A DNA stretch of 64,000 nt from the NCBI GenBank assembly GCA_963850425.1, contig CAWKLF010000005.1, positions 570,371-634,370 on the forward strand. The letters are read 5' to 3'. Below the pieces are notes generated by a model. That model ran no database searches and had not been told where the DNA came from. It saw nothing but the letters and a program-made list of their open reading frames with translations. This document shows positions 17,247 through 25,835 of the stretch, one piece after another (position 1 is the stretch's first letter; each line of letters begins with the position of its first letter). The translations under genes and the position numbers were made by a program. Origin of the DNA: Gp1-AA133 sp963850425 (GTDB taxonomy: Bacteria > Acidobacteriota > Terriglobia > Terriglobales > Acidobacteriaceae).

Positions 17247-18260
17247 ATGAGCGGTCAGCTTATTGAAAGAATGCCGGGTACGACAGTACCTAACGTTGGC
17301 AAGCCGGCGATGCGTGACCTGGTGTCGACAAGGGACTTGAGCGCGAGCGAGGTGCGGTCGGTGCTCGATCTGGCGGCTGTCGTCAAGGCACGGCCATCGG
17401 ATTTCCGGCGCACTCTGGAGGGGAAACAGCTCGTGATGTTTTTCGAAAAGCCTTCCTTACGAACGCGCCTGACATTCGAAGCGGGTATGTCCAGCCTGGG
17501 TGGGACGGCGTTCTTCATGGACCAGACTGCTGGAAGGATTGATGCGCGAGAGAGCTTGCCCGATATCGCGCACAATGTCGAGCGCTGGGTGGACGTGATG
17601 GTGCTGCGGACCTTCGCGCACTCCACCGTCGAAGACATGGCGGCGCATGCCTCGATTCCCGTTATCAATGCATTGAGCGATCTCGAACATCCATGCCAGG
17701 CACTGGCGGATTATTCGGTTCTACAGGAGCGCTTTGGCAACTTGAAGAATGTGACGTTGGCGTATGTGGGCGACGGAAACAACGTTGCACACTCCCTGCT
17801 ATTGACCGGGGCGCTCCTGGGGTCGCGCGTGCGGGTTGCTACGCCGCCGGGATACGAACCGAAATCGGACATTGTTTGCGCCGCGCAGGAAATCGCGCAG
17901 GAAACGGGTGCGGAGCTTGAGTTTTTCCACGATCCGCATCGTGCGGTAGCCGGTGCAGATGCGGTGTATACGGATGCTTGGGCAAGTATGGGGCAGGAAC
18001 ACGAGTCGATTACGCGTTCTCCCATCTTTAAGCCTTATCAGGTGAACAACAAACTGATGGCCAAGGCTGCGGGGCATGCAGTGTTTATGCATTGTCTGCC
18101 GGCACATCGCGGGCAGGAAGTTACCGACGAAGTGATGGATTCGCCGCAGTCCGTAATTTTCGATCAGGCGGAGGGCCGCCTGCACGTTCAGAAAGCCATT
18201 CTCATGTTATTGCTGTGGGGCGGTGCGAGCCGGTTCCCGGTCAGGAGTGCTCATGCCTAA
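17247..18260 (+). CDS. argF: Ornithine carbamoyltransferase
   Basis: 337 residues, with an N-terminal extension of about 22 residues before the usual start of homology ('MRDLVSTRDLSASEV'). Carbamoyl phosphate site 'FEKPSLRTRLTFEAGM', 'LEHPCQALADYSVL', and the ornithine site 'HCLPAHRGQEV' are all intact. AAGGAG precedes the ATG. It makes citrulline from ornithine. The stop overlaps the start of argG. Confidence 0.95.
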   Translation: MSGQLIERMPGTTVPNVGKPAMRDLVSTRDLSASEVRSVLDLAAVVKARPSDFRRTLEGKQLVMFFEKPSLRTRLTFEAGMSSLGGTAFFMDQTAGRIDARESLPDIAHNVERWVDVMVLRTFAHSTVEDMAAHASIPVINALSDLEHPCQALADYSVLQERFGNLKNVTLAYVGDGNNVAHSLLLTGALLGSRVRVATPPGYEPKSDIVCAAQEIAQETGAELEFFHDPHRAVAGADAVYTDAWASMGQEHESITRSPIFKPYQVNNKLMAKAAGHAVFMHCLPAHRGQEVTDEVMDSPQSVIFDQAEGRLHVQKAILMLLLWGGASRFPVRSAHA

Positions 18261-19459
18261 GAAGGTCGTGCTCGCTTATTCCGGCGGGCTGGATACCTCG
18301 ATCATCATTCCGTGGTTGAAGGAAAACTACGACTACGACGTGATCGCGATGGTCGGGGATGTCGGCCAGGGCGATGACATCGAGGCGGTCGTAAAGAAGG
18401 CCTATGACACCGGGGCGAGCAAGGTATCTGGTTGAGGATCTGCGCGAGGAGTTTTTAACGGAGTATGTTTTTCCTGCGCTGAAGGCCGGAGCGGTTTACG
18501 AACACAAATATCTGCTCGGCACATCGCTCGCCCGGCCAGTAATCGCAAAGCACCAGGTCGAGGTTGCACTGCGCGAGGGTGCCGCGGCAGTTGCTCATGG
18601 ATGTACTGGTAAGGGAAATGACCAGGTGCGCTTTGAGTTGACTTACCAGGCGTTGGCGCCGGAGTTGACGGTCATTGCCCCGTGGCGCGAGTGGAATTTG
18701 AAATCGCGCGAGGATTGCCTCGACTATGCCGAGGCGCACAACATTCCGGTCGAACAGAGCCGCGAGAAAATTCACAGCCGGGACCGCAATCTGTGGCACA
18801 TCAGCCACGAGGGCGGGGAACTGGAAGATGCGGGCAATGCTCCATTTGCGGGTACGTGGCAGTTGACAAGGTCTCCCCAGGAAGCTCCGGACCGCGCAGA
18901 GCAGGTGGAAATTGGTTTCGAGGAGGGTGTGCCGGTTTCTGTCAGCGGTTTGAAGATGGATCCGGTGTCGCTGGTTGAGTTGCTGAACGAGATTGGCGGG
19001 CGGAATGCCATCGGCCGAATTGACCTGGTGGAAAACCGGTTCGTGGGAATTAAGTCGCGGGGATGTTATGAAACGCCGGGCGGCACGTTACTTATGACAG
19101 CGCATCGGGAAATTGAGGCCCTGTGTCTCGATCGCGACCTGATGCATTACAAGCAGCACGTCGGGCTGAAGTATGCGGAGCTGGTCTATTTCGGGCTCTG
19201 GTTTACGCCGCTGCGCGAGGCACTCGATGCCTTCGTGGCGAGCACGCAGAAAAACGTGACCGGTGCAGTCACTCTGTCGCTCTACAAAGGCAATATTTCG
19301 GTGGTCAGCCGGAAATCGGAATTCTCGCTTTATCGCACGGAACTGTCGTCGTTTACGATGGGCGACAGCTACGATCAGAAAGATGCGGCGGGCTTCATCC
19401 GGATTCTGGGTTTACCCTCGCGCTCCCGGGCACAGCTCCGGCAGGAGGTGGCGAAGTGA
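18253..19459 (+). pseudogene. argG: Argininosuccinate synthase, one frameshift
   Basis: The ATG at 18253 (CAGGAG upstream) overlaps the argF stop by 8 nt. The first 58 or so codons read the classic ATP site 'VLAYSGGLDTSIIIPWLKE', then stop after 'TGASKVSG'. The rest of ArgG follows in another frame from 'YLVEDLREEFLTEYVFPALK' to the end, with 'GTSLARPVIAK', 'GCTGKGNDQVRFE' and 'ENRFVGIKSRGCYETPG' intact. Removing one G from the GG at 18423-18424 restores a full protein of usual length. Either a sequencing error or a fresh null mutation. The overlap with argH is intact, so I favour error. Confidence 0.85.
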
Positions 19460-20859
19460 AGATGTGGTCGGGCCGTTTCCGGCAACCACTCGACCCGGCA
19501 TTCGAGCGCTGGCAACGATCGTTTCCTTTCGATCGCTGTCTGCTGCCCTATGAACTGGAGGCAAGCCGTGCACACGCGCACGCGCTTCAGCAGGCTGGGA
19601 TCCTCTCGTCGGAGGAGTTGTTGGAAATTGAGCGGGGGTTGACAGAAGTTGCCAAAAAGGCCGAGACCGATGCCGCTTTCCTCAACGACGACGAAGCGGA
19701 GGATGTTCATCACTTTGTCGAAAAGCAACTGGTCGGGCTGATTGGCGATACGGGCTACAAATTGCACAGTGGTAGAAGCCGCAATGAGCAGATTGCGACC
19801 GACCTTCGGCTCTATGTGCGAGATTCGATCGATGAGTTGCAGCGCCTGCTGGCCGATTGGCTCGCAGTGTTTCTGGCTCGCGCGGAGAAAGCAGGCGACG
19901 CAGCCATGCCGGCTTACACGCATACGCAGCGGGCCGAGCCGATTCTGGTGGCGCACTGGCTGCTGGCATACGTGGAAATGTTTTTGCGGGACGCAGAGCG
20001 GCTCGGCGACTGCCGGATTCGTTTGAATGTGTGCCCGCTTGGATCAGGAGCAGTGGCAGGTGCGACGGTGTCGCTGGATCGTGGCGCGATGGCAGCGGAC
20101 CTGGGCTTCGACCGGCCAACGGCGAACAGTCTTGACGCCACCAGCGATCGGGATTTCGTCCTTGAATTCGTACAGGTGCTCTCGCTGCTTTCTGTGCACC
20201 TCAGCAGATGGGCTGAGGAAATGATTCTGTTCTCGACCCAGGAGTACGGACTGGTAGCGCTGCCGGAAGGCTACTCGACGGGCAGTAGTGCAATGCCGCA
20301 GAAGAAGAATGCGGACCTTCTAGAGTTGGTTCGCGCAAAGGCGGCCCGCGTGATCGGCGCAAATACCGCCCTGCTGGTTGCGCTGAAAGGGCTGCCGCTT
20401 GCCTACAACAAGGACATGCAAGAAACGCAGGAGCCATTGTTCGACGCGACCCACGCCCTTCTCTCAATTTTGCCGTTGGTCACAGGCTGGATGAAGGACG
20501 TGGAGTTCGACTTCGCACGCATGTTAGAGGCTGCGCAGTCGGGATTCATGAATGCATGGGCTGCGGCAACGTATCTGGTCGAGCGCGGCGTCCCTTCACG
20601 ACTGGCGCATGAGGCGGTAGGTAAGGCCGTGAGACTCTGCGTTGAGCGTGGGTGCGAGTTGCAGGATCTGGCGATTGCCGACTTGCAGGCGATTCACCCG
20701 GCATTCCGCAGTGATATTTTCCAGGCACTCACGCTGGAGGCGGTACTAAGTATTCACAACGTCGAAGGCGGAACGGCGCCGGTACAAGTCAAACAGGCGA
20801 TTCAACGGGCGGAGCAGCGCATCGCTCTTTTGCGAGGTGACGTCCATGCACACGCGTGA
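19456..20859 (+). CDS. argH: Argininosuccinate lyase
   Basis: 467 residues from GTG 19456 (GTGA overlap with argG; an ATG at 19462 is possible). It starts 'KMWSGRFRQPLDPAFERWQ' and has 'HSGRSRNEQIATDLRL', 'HTQRAEPILVAHWLLA' and the signature 'GSSAMPQKKNAD' with the catalytic Ser. It releases arginine and fumarate in the last step. The frame is open far upstream across argG, but only the part from 19456 is ArgH. Confidence 0.96.
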   Translation: MKMWSGRFRQPLDPAFERWQRSFPFDRCLLPYELEASRAHAHALQQAGILSSEELLEIERGLTEVAKKAETDAAFLNDDEAEDVHHFVEKQLVGLIGDTGYKLHSGRSRNEQIATDLRLYVRDSIDELQRLLADWLAVFLARAEKAGDAAMPAYTHTQRAEPILVAHWLLAYVEMFLRDAERLGDCRIRLNVCPLGSGAVAGATVSLDRGAMAADLGFDRPTANSLDATSDRDFVLEFVQVLSLLSVHLSRWAEEMILFSTQEYGLVALPEGYSTGSSAMPQKKNADLLELVRAKAARVIGANTALLVALKGLPLAYNKDMQETQEPLFDATHALLSILPLVTGWMKDVEFDFARMLEAAQSGFMNAWAAATYLVERGVPSRLAHEAVGKAVRLCVERGCELQDLAIADLQAIHPAFRSDIFQALTLEAVLSIHNVEGGTAPVQVKQAIQRAEQRIALLRGDVHAHA

Positions 20860-21356
20860 AGCGCTACTGCGCGATGCGACACAGATCCATGATCTGATCG
20901 CGAGCTACTCCGGCGACGGAACGCTGCTGCCGCGAACCTTGCCGGAGATTTGCGAAAACATTCGCGACTTTGTGGTGGTCGAGCAGGAAGGGCGAATCGT
21001 TGGATGCGGCGCTTTGCATCTTTACGGCCCGCATCTGGCCGAGGTCCGCTCGATCGCAGTGCTGCGCCGATGCCAAAGGGAACGGCGCAGGACGCCAGTT
21101 GATCGATGCGCTGCTGGAGCAAGCTTCGCGCCAGGAAGTGACCTGCGTATGCCTGTTTACGCGGATTCCGGAGTTCTTCTCGCGTATGGGGTTCACAGTC
21201 GCCACCCGGGAAGAAATTCCAGATAAGCTCTACAAGGATTGTCATCGCTGCCCCCGGCAGAATAATTGCGATGAAGTCGCGATGGTAAGAGGCGAGTTAC
21301 CGCAGTTTGCAATCCTGCAGCCGCCGGCTACGCAGTTGGTGAAGTTAGAGTGGTAA
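20846..21356 (+). pseudogene. GNAT acetyltransferase (N-acetylglutamate synthase-like), one frameshift
   Basis: ATG 20846 has GAGGTG upstream and overlaps argH by 14 nt. The first part reads 'EALLRDATQIHDLIASYSGDGTLLPRT', 'VVVEQEGRIVGCGALHLYG' and 'LAEVRSIAVL'. The acetyl-CoA loop 'KGNGAGRQLIDALLEQA' and the 'FTRIPEFFSRMGFTVATREEIPDKLYKDCHRCPRQNNCDE' end are in another frame. One extra base near 21063-21069 explains the break. The joined protein matches the short ArgA-type synthases that start arginine synthesis, consistent with its place in the operon. Confidence 0.8.
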
Positions 21357-22004
21357 AGGGCCAGCGAGAAAGCGAAAAGAAGCCCACTTCTCCGTGACTC
21401 CTTCACGATCGTTCTGGTCAACAAGGCGCCCTTAAAACCACCAGACGCATTTAAAGCCGCCATGTTGAGGCAACGACTGGTTGCATCCTGGCGGCTCTTG
21501 GGGAAGCGCCCGTTCGGGCACCCGAAGTTCGGCTTCGGGCACGCGCAGCATATCACGAATGACTCTGTGGGACAGAATAGTTTAGAGAGACGACGAACCG
21601 TGTTGCCTGGTGTTCAGCGTCATAGCCTTGCAGGTGGCATCACTTCAGAACGAAAGTGCTTCGCAGCGGAGTGTTGTCTGATGAGCCCTCCTAAAAAATG
21701 GCGAATTTTGCCGGCCCTGCCATCCCGTGCTTCTTGCCGAGGTCGTGATACGAGAATGCACGGCGATGGAGGCGGGGACATGCACGCACGTTTTCTCATG
21801 CGGGAAGAGGGCTTCAATGGCATCGCAGGGTGCGGCAGGAAATTAGCCGTCTTAAAAACAATGGGACTATCGAGGTCATTGCGTCTCGCAATCGGAGCCG
21901 ACTACAATCGCATTGCATAGACGTAAAGGGCCGCTCGCACCGAGTCCAAGACGGTCATGCGATAAAGCGATACTTTGAGTAGGTCACTTCAAGCGCTGTA
22001 GTGA
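21357..22004. other. Non-coding gap before tRNA-Arg
   Basis: About 650 nt with no convincing gene; the one open frame (21462-21920) has no protein-like character. It contains a 7-bp hairpin CCCGAAG-TTCGG-CTTCGGG at 21521-21539 without a T-run. It should also hold the tRNA promoter. Confidence 0.5.
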
Positions 22005-22081
22005 GGCCCCGTAGCTCAGATGGATAGAGCGACGGTTTCCTAAACCGCAGGTCGGCGGTTCGACTCCGCCCGGGGCCTCCA
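22005..22081 (+). tRNA. tRNA-Arg (anticodon CCU)
   Basis: The acceptor stem GGCCCCG (22005-22011) pairs with CGGGGCC (22071-22077). D-arm GCTC/GAGC, anticodon loop TTCCTAA giving CCU, T-arm GGCGG-TTCGACT-CCGCC, and an encoded CCA end. Its 3' half is the left border of a 27.5-kb element and is repeated at 49519-49575. Confidence 0.95.
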
Positions 22082-22082
22082 G
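22026..22082 (+). repeat. Left attachment repeat (tRNA 3' half)
   Basis: A 57-nt segment from the anticodon arm to just past CCA, repeated at 49519-49575 with two mismatches (22030 and 22039). Just inside, TATCCCG occurs twice, at 22113-22119 and 22124-22130, 11 nt apart; these could be recombinase arm sites. Confidence 0.75.
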
Positions 22083-22398
22083 AATCACCGCTTACGAAGC
22101 TCGCCTTTTTGCTATCCCGAATTTATCCCGTTTTAAGCTGCGATCGGCGGCGTTACCACTATGCGGCTCGGAAGAATAAGCAAAAACCGGCCACTGCAGA
22201 TTTGAAGTTCGTCGCGATGAATAGCCACGAATTTCTTGCAAAAGCCAAGAATAGCTGGCAAGTTGTGATTCGTTTTTTTTCCTACCCCATAAAGGCGTAC
22301 TAGGAATGTTCGCCCGCTGCGAATTCGAAGATGGTAGGTTATGGCTATGAGAACACCATCGCAACTCAAGGCCTCTCTGGCTAAGTGAGCACCGCCTG
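22083..22398. other. Island left-end spacer
   Basis: About 315 nt between the attachment repeat and the histidine kinase. Apart from the two TATCCCG repeats I see no gene. An integrase would be expected here but no fragment of one is readable in any frame. Confidence 0.45.
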
Positions 22399-24324
22399 AT
22401 GATGTTAAAGAAAACTTTTTCCTGGCGGTGGGCCGCAGTCTTGTGCGGCATTGCCGTATTGCTGGTGGCGATTGCAGCCCTGCAATACCGCTGGAACGCG
22501 CAAATCCGCCAAGCCACTGAAGTTCGCATGGGCGCCGATCTCGAGTCGGCGATGATGAACTGGCATCTTGATCTGTACGGAGAATTTTCTGCCATCTGCG
22601 TCGCGTTACAAATCGGACCGGATTCAGGCGCCCGCGATACTCGCGACGACTACTTACGCCGTTATGATGAATGGATTCGTGCAGCCAGCGACCCTGACTC
22701 GGTCGAGAATCTTTATACCAATCGAGACTTAATCAAGGCTGTTTACATCTGGGAAACCAGCCAGAAGGCTAATCATCAACTGTTGCGCTTCGACTCTGAG
22801 CAAGGTGAAATCAAGAATTCACCAATTCCTCAGGACCTACAATCTTTGCTCGATCACCTGCAACAAAATTCGGGAAGCTTGCGAGCCGCCTTGCGTGCCT
22901 GGCGATCGGAAGAGGAGACCATCAAGACCGACAGTGCTGGGCTACTGCCGGCACAAAAGTTACGCAGTACCGCCATCACCGGCTGGCAATTTGACGAGCG
23001 GATCCCCGCCCTCGTCCATCCCATCTTTCATCACACACATCCGACTTCCTTTGGCGCTAGCGCGCCTAGCCGATTGGATCCGGTCGATTGGGTCGTCGTC
23101 GTTTTAAATCTGGAAACCGTTCGTGAGAGAATTCTTCCTGGCTTAACGCGGAGATATTTCACAGGTGCGGCAGGGCTCGAATACAAGGTAGCAGTGGTCA
23201 CGGCTGGTAAGACCCCGCGATTGCTCTATTCGTCTGATCCTGGATTTGGAGTGGCGGATGTAAGCAGTTCCGATTCCGTGATGAACATATTCGGGCCGCC
23301 GCCGGAGAGTACGGAAGGAAGCTTTTGGCAAACTGTAAAGAACAGCCGTTCGATACGAGGCGAACAGTGGCGCAGCTTTTCGGGGCCCGTCTGGTTCCCG
23401 GTCATTCAGGGCACGCAAGCGGGTGGCCCCTGGTTATTGGTCCTGCAGCATAGGACTGGTCCGCTGGAAGCCACTATCACGAAGGTCTGGCGCGGCAACC
23501 TCATTATCGGTGGAGTTATCTTGCTGCTACTTGCCACGAGCACGATACTGGTGGTGGTTGCCAGTCAGCAAGCACAGAATCTTGCAAGTTTGCAGATGGA
23601 TTTCGTAACGTCGGTTTCGCACGAGTTGCGGACGCCGCTGGCGGCGATTCTGTCTGCCGGCGAGAACATGACAGACGGGTTCGTGCCAAATTTGGCTCTG
23701 TACGGAACACTCATTACAACGCAGTCCCGGCAATTGATGGACCTGGTCGATCAGATTCTCTTGTTTGCTTCAGTGCGAGCGGGGAAGCTCCCGTACTCTG
23801 TGCGGCCAGTTCGATTGGCAGAGATATTCGAAGACGTTCGTAAGAATCTTGTGGCAGTGTCAGAGCAGGCGGGATTCACTGTAGATTTCCGACCTCCGGG
23901 CCCAGCCGTTTGGGTATTAGGAGATTCCAAAGCGATCGCGCGCTGTATGCAAAACCTCATCGGGAACGCGATGAAATACAGCGGGAAGAGCAGATGGATT
24001 GGAGTGTATGCGGAAGAAAGCGAGTCCCGGGGTCATCGCGAGGTGAGAATCAGCGTACAAGACCGCGGTGTGGGAATTCATGCTGCTGAATTGCACCAAG
24101 TCTTCCGACCGTTCTATCGCAGTCCGGAAGTGGTGGCCGCTCAAATTAATGGCACGGGGTTGGGATTATCCGTGGCGAAGCACATTGCTGAATCGATGGG
24201 CGGGAGGATCTCGGTGACTAGCGAAGTGGGCGTGGGAAGTACTTTCACGTTACATTTCCCGATTGCAGCGGAGCTGTCCCTGAGCGAGACTGAGGCGGAG
24301 CTCGGAGCAGTGAAGTCGACATGA
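22399..24324 (+). CDS. Membrane sensor histidine kinase
   Basis: 641 residues. One membrane helix at about 10-30, a ~340-residue periplasmic domain of unknown type, a second helix near 370-392, then HisKA with 'FVTSVSHELRTPLAAILSAGE' (His near 415) and HATPase_c with 'NLIGNAMKYSG', 'DRGVGI' and 'GTGLGLSVAKHIAESMGG'. It overlaps the response regulator by 4 nt (ATGA), so the two are co-translated. Because the next genes are the secreted copper proteins, this pair may control them. Confidence 0.92.
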   Translation: MMLKKTFSWRWAAVLCGIAVLLVAIAALQYRWNAQIRQATEVRMGADLESAMMNWHLDLYGEFSAICVALQIGPDSGARDTRDDYLRRYDEWIRAASDPDSVENLYTNRDLIKAVYIWETSQKANHQLLRFDSEQGEIKNSPIPQDLQSLLDHLQQNSGSLRAALRAWRSEEETIKTDSAGLLPAQKLRSTAITGWQFDERIPALVHPIFHHTHPTSFGASAPSRLDPVDWVVVVLNLETVRERILPGLTRRYFTGAAGLEYKVAVVTAGKTPRLLYSSDPGFGVADVSSSDSVMNIFGPPPESTEGSFWQTVKNSRSIRGEQWRSFSGPVWFPVIQGTQAGGPWLLVLQHRTGPLEATITKVWRGNLIIGGVILLLLATSTILVVVASQQAQNLASLQMDFVTSVSHELRTPLAAILSAGENMTDGFVPNLALYGTLITTQSRQLMDLVDQILLFASVRAGKLPYSVRPVRLAEIFEDVRKNLVAVSEQAGFTVDFRPPGPAVWVLGDSKAIARCMQNLIGNAMKYSGKSRWIGVYAEESESRGHREVRISVQDRGVGIHAAELHQVFRPFYRSPEVVAAQINGTGLGLSVAKHIAESMGGRISVTSEVGVGSTFTLHFPIAAELSLSETEAELGAVKST

Positions 24325-25013
24325 ACGAGAATATTTTGCTAGTCGAAGATCAAGACGCTTTGAGAACCACTCTCAGCGACCGGCTGCGTGGCGAGGGCTA
24401 TGTAGTCGAAACAGCGAAAGATGGTCAAGAAGGCCTGGAAAAGGTCACTTCAATACCTTTTGATCTTCTGATACTCGACGTCATGCTTCCATATCGCAGC
24501 GGCTTCGACCTTTGTCGCGATATCCGTCAATCGGGCTTGGCCACTCCGATTCTGTTTCTGACTGCTCGCAACGACATCGTTGACAAGGTGGTGGGCTTTA
24601 AACTGGGCGGCGATGACTACCTCACCAAGCCTTTCGAATCCGCGGAACTTATTGTTCGCATCGAAGCCCTCTTGCGTCGCGCGCCCGTGCAGACTGGACG
24701 CGGGGTTCACCAGGTCGGAGCGCTACGCGTGGATTTCGCCCGCAAAGAGGTTATTCGCGACGGCAAACCCGTTCACCTGTCGGGACGTGAATTCCAACTA
24801 TTGCGTTACTTTATGGAACGCGCTGGGCAAACAATCTCGCGAGCGGAGTTGCTCCGGGCAGTATGGGGTTACGACGCCAGCGCCTTCACGCGAACGGTGG
24901 ATGTGCACGTCTTCAGCCTTCGTCGGAAGCTCGAGGAAGAACCCAGCCGTCCGGAACTGATCACAACCGTTGCAGGGGTTGGATATCGGTTTGCTGGGGC
25001 GCGGGAAACCTGA
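24321..25013 (+). CDS. OmpR-family response regulator
   Basis: 230 residues. Receiver with 'LVEDQD', phosphoacceptor Asp in 'LLILDVMLPYRSG', Thr in 'FLTARND' and Lys in 'YLTKPF'. A winged-helix DNA-binding domain at about 130-228 shows 'LSGREFQLLRYFMERAGQTISRAELL' and 'RTVDVHVFSLRRKLEE'. It forms a complete pair with the kinase just upstream. Target genes are not known; the GTTAA repeats at 25293-25317 are a candidate site. Confidence 0.95.
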   Translation: MNENILLVEDQDALRTTLSDRLRGEGYVVETAKDGQEGLEKVTSIPFDLLILDVMLPYRSGFDLCRDIRQSGLATPILFLTARNDIVDKVVGFKLGGDDYLTKPFESAELIVRIEALLRRAPVQTGRGVHQVGALRVDFARKEVIRDGKPVHLSGREFQLLRYFMERAGQTISRAELLRAVWGYDASAFTRTVDVHVFSLRRKLEEEPSRPELITTVAGVGYRFAGARET

Positions 25014-25041
25014 TGCGGGCCCTCGTTCAAATCAAAGGATG

Positions 25042-25257
25042 TCAAATAGGGCTGCTCGCATCGATGTTCTTGTAAATGATGTCCGCAAGGTCATGCGCAG
25101 TATATGTGTGATCCGCGCCGTCCGCTTCCAGCAGGTTCACGATCTCGAGAGCAGCGCCAAGACAGAGCGCTTGCAAGGTTCGGCGGCGCCCACCACGATC
25201 TTCCAATGGCCAGCCGTACACTGGCTTCCGATGATTTCGCGTATCGATCCCACTCAT
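25042..25257 (-). CDS. Small hypothetical protein
   Basis: 71 residues from ATG 25257, which has GGAGA at 7 nt. It is mostly hydrophilic, with 'RTLQALCLGAALEIVNLLEADG' as a likely helix. Third-position GC is high as in nearby genes. No family recognised; it converges on the response regulator with a 28-nt gap. Confidence 0.4.
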   Translation of the reverse strand: MSGIDTRNHRKPVYGWPLEDRGGRRRTLQALCLGAALEIVNLLEADGADHTYTAHDLADIIYKNIDASSPI

Positions 25258-25835
25258 AGGCACTCTCCAAGTAGAGAGTACTGAATGCTCGTGTTAACCG
25301 AGTTAAAAGGCAGTTAAATTGAGTGCGCCCGATGGAACTCTCCTTGAACTCCTTACCTTCCGACCTGCGAGGGTGCCTGTCGAGCTTGCCCAATTAAATT
25401 GTGCTTCATGATGTTAAAAATTTAAACTTGCCGTAAATTGATGGCCGCCTATCTTGACTGCCAAGGCGAGTGCACATAAGCTCCGCGTTGTTGGATCGCT
25501 ACGAGAGCAATGTGTGGTCCGGCGGTTCTGTTGAAACTCCTCCAAGCATCTAGCCTCATGTGAATGGCGTCGTCTGCTTCTAGACGGCCAAGCTCCATGA
25601 GGAGGCCTTTCCCCCAGGTGGACACGAGCGTCCGCCTCTCGCAGAAGTGTGCTTTGCCGGTCAGTGCCGGCATAAGCAAAAGTTAGCTCGTATCGACGTC
25701 CTCCCCCGGAGTCGTGCTCCCCCAATCTTTGTCCCAGGTTGAATGTCTCAGTGCGCGCACGCGCGCTTGAGTCACCGAAAAGTACTCCTCAGCGCCGGAA
25801 CTTTGTCCGGCAGGTAGGAAGGAGGCTGTACAGCC
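25258..25835. other. Regulatory spacer upstream of the copper-protein cluster
   Basis: No firm gene; a 76-codon minus-strand frame at 25449-25679 is weak. GTTAA occurs three times at 25293-25317, and a short palindrome CTCTC/GAGAG at about 25263-25278. The region must hold the promoter for the multicopper genes, and is the natural place for the response regulator to bind. Confidence 0.4.

Noticed and set aside
21462..21920. 152-codon open frame before the tRNA
   Set aside because: Composition is not protein-like, there is no ribosome site, and no motif is seen.
22083..22600. Integrase next to the tRNA
   Set aside because: No R-H-R-Y tyrosine recombinase motif is readable on either strand at this end or near 49.5 kb.
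25449..25679. 76-codon minus-strand frame upstream of the copper genes
   Set aside because: Weak start context and no recognisable feature; it overlaps likely regulatory sequence.
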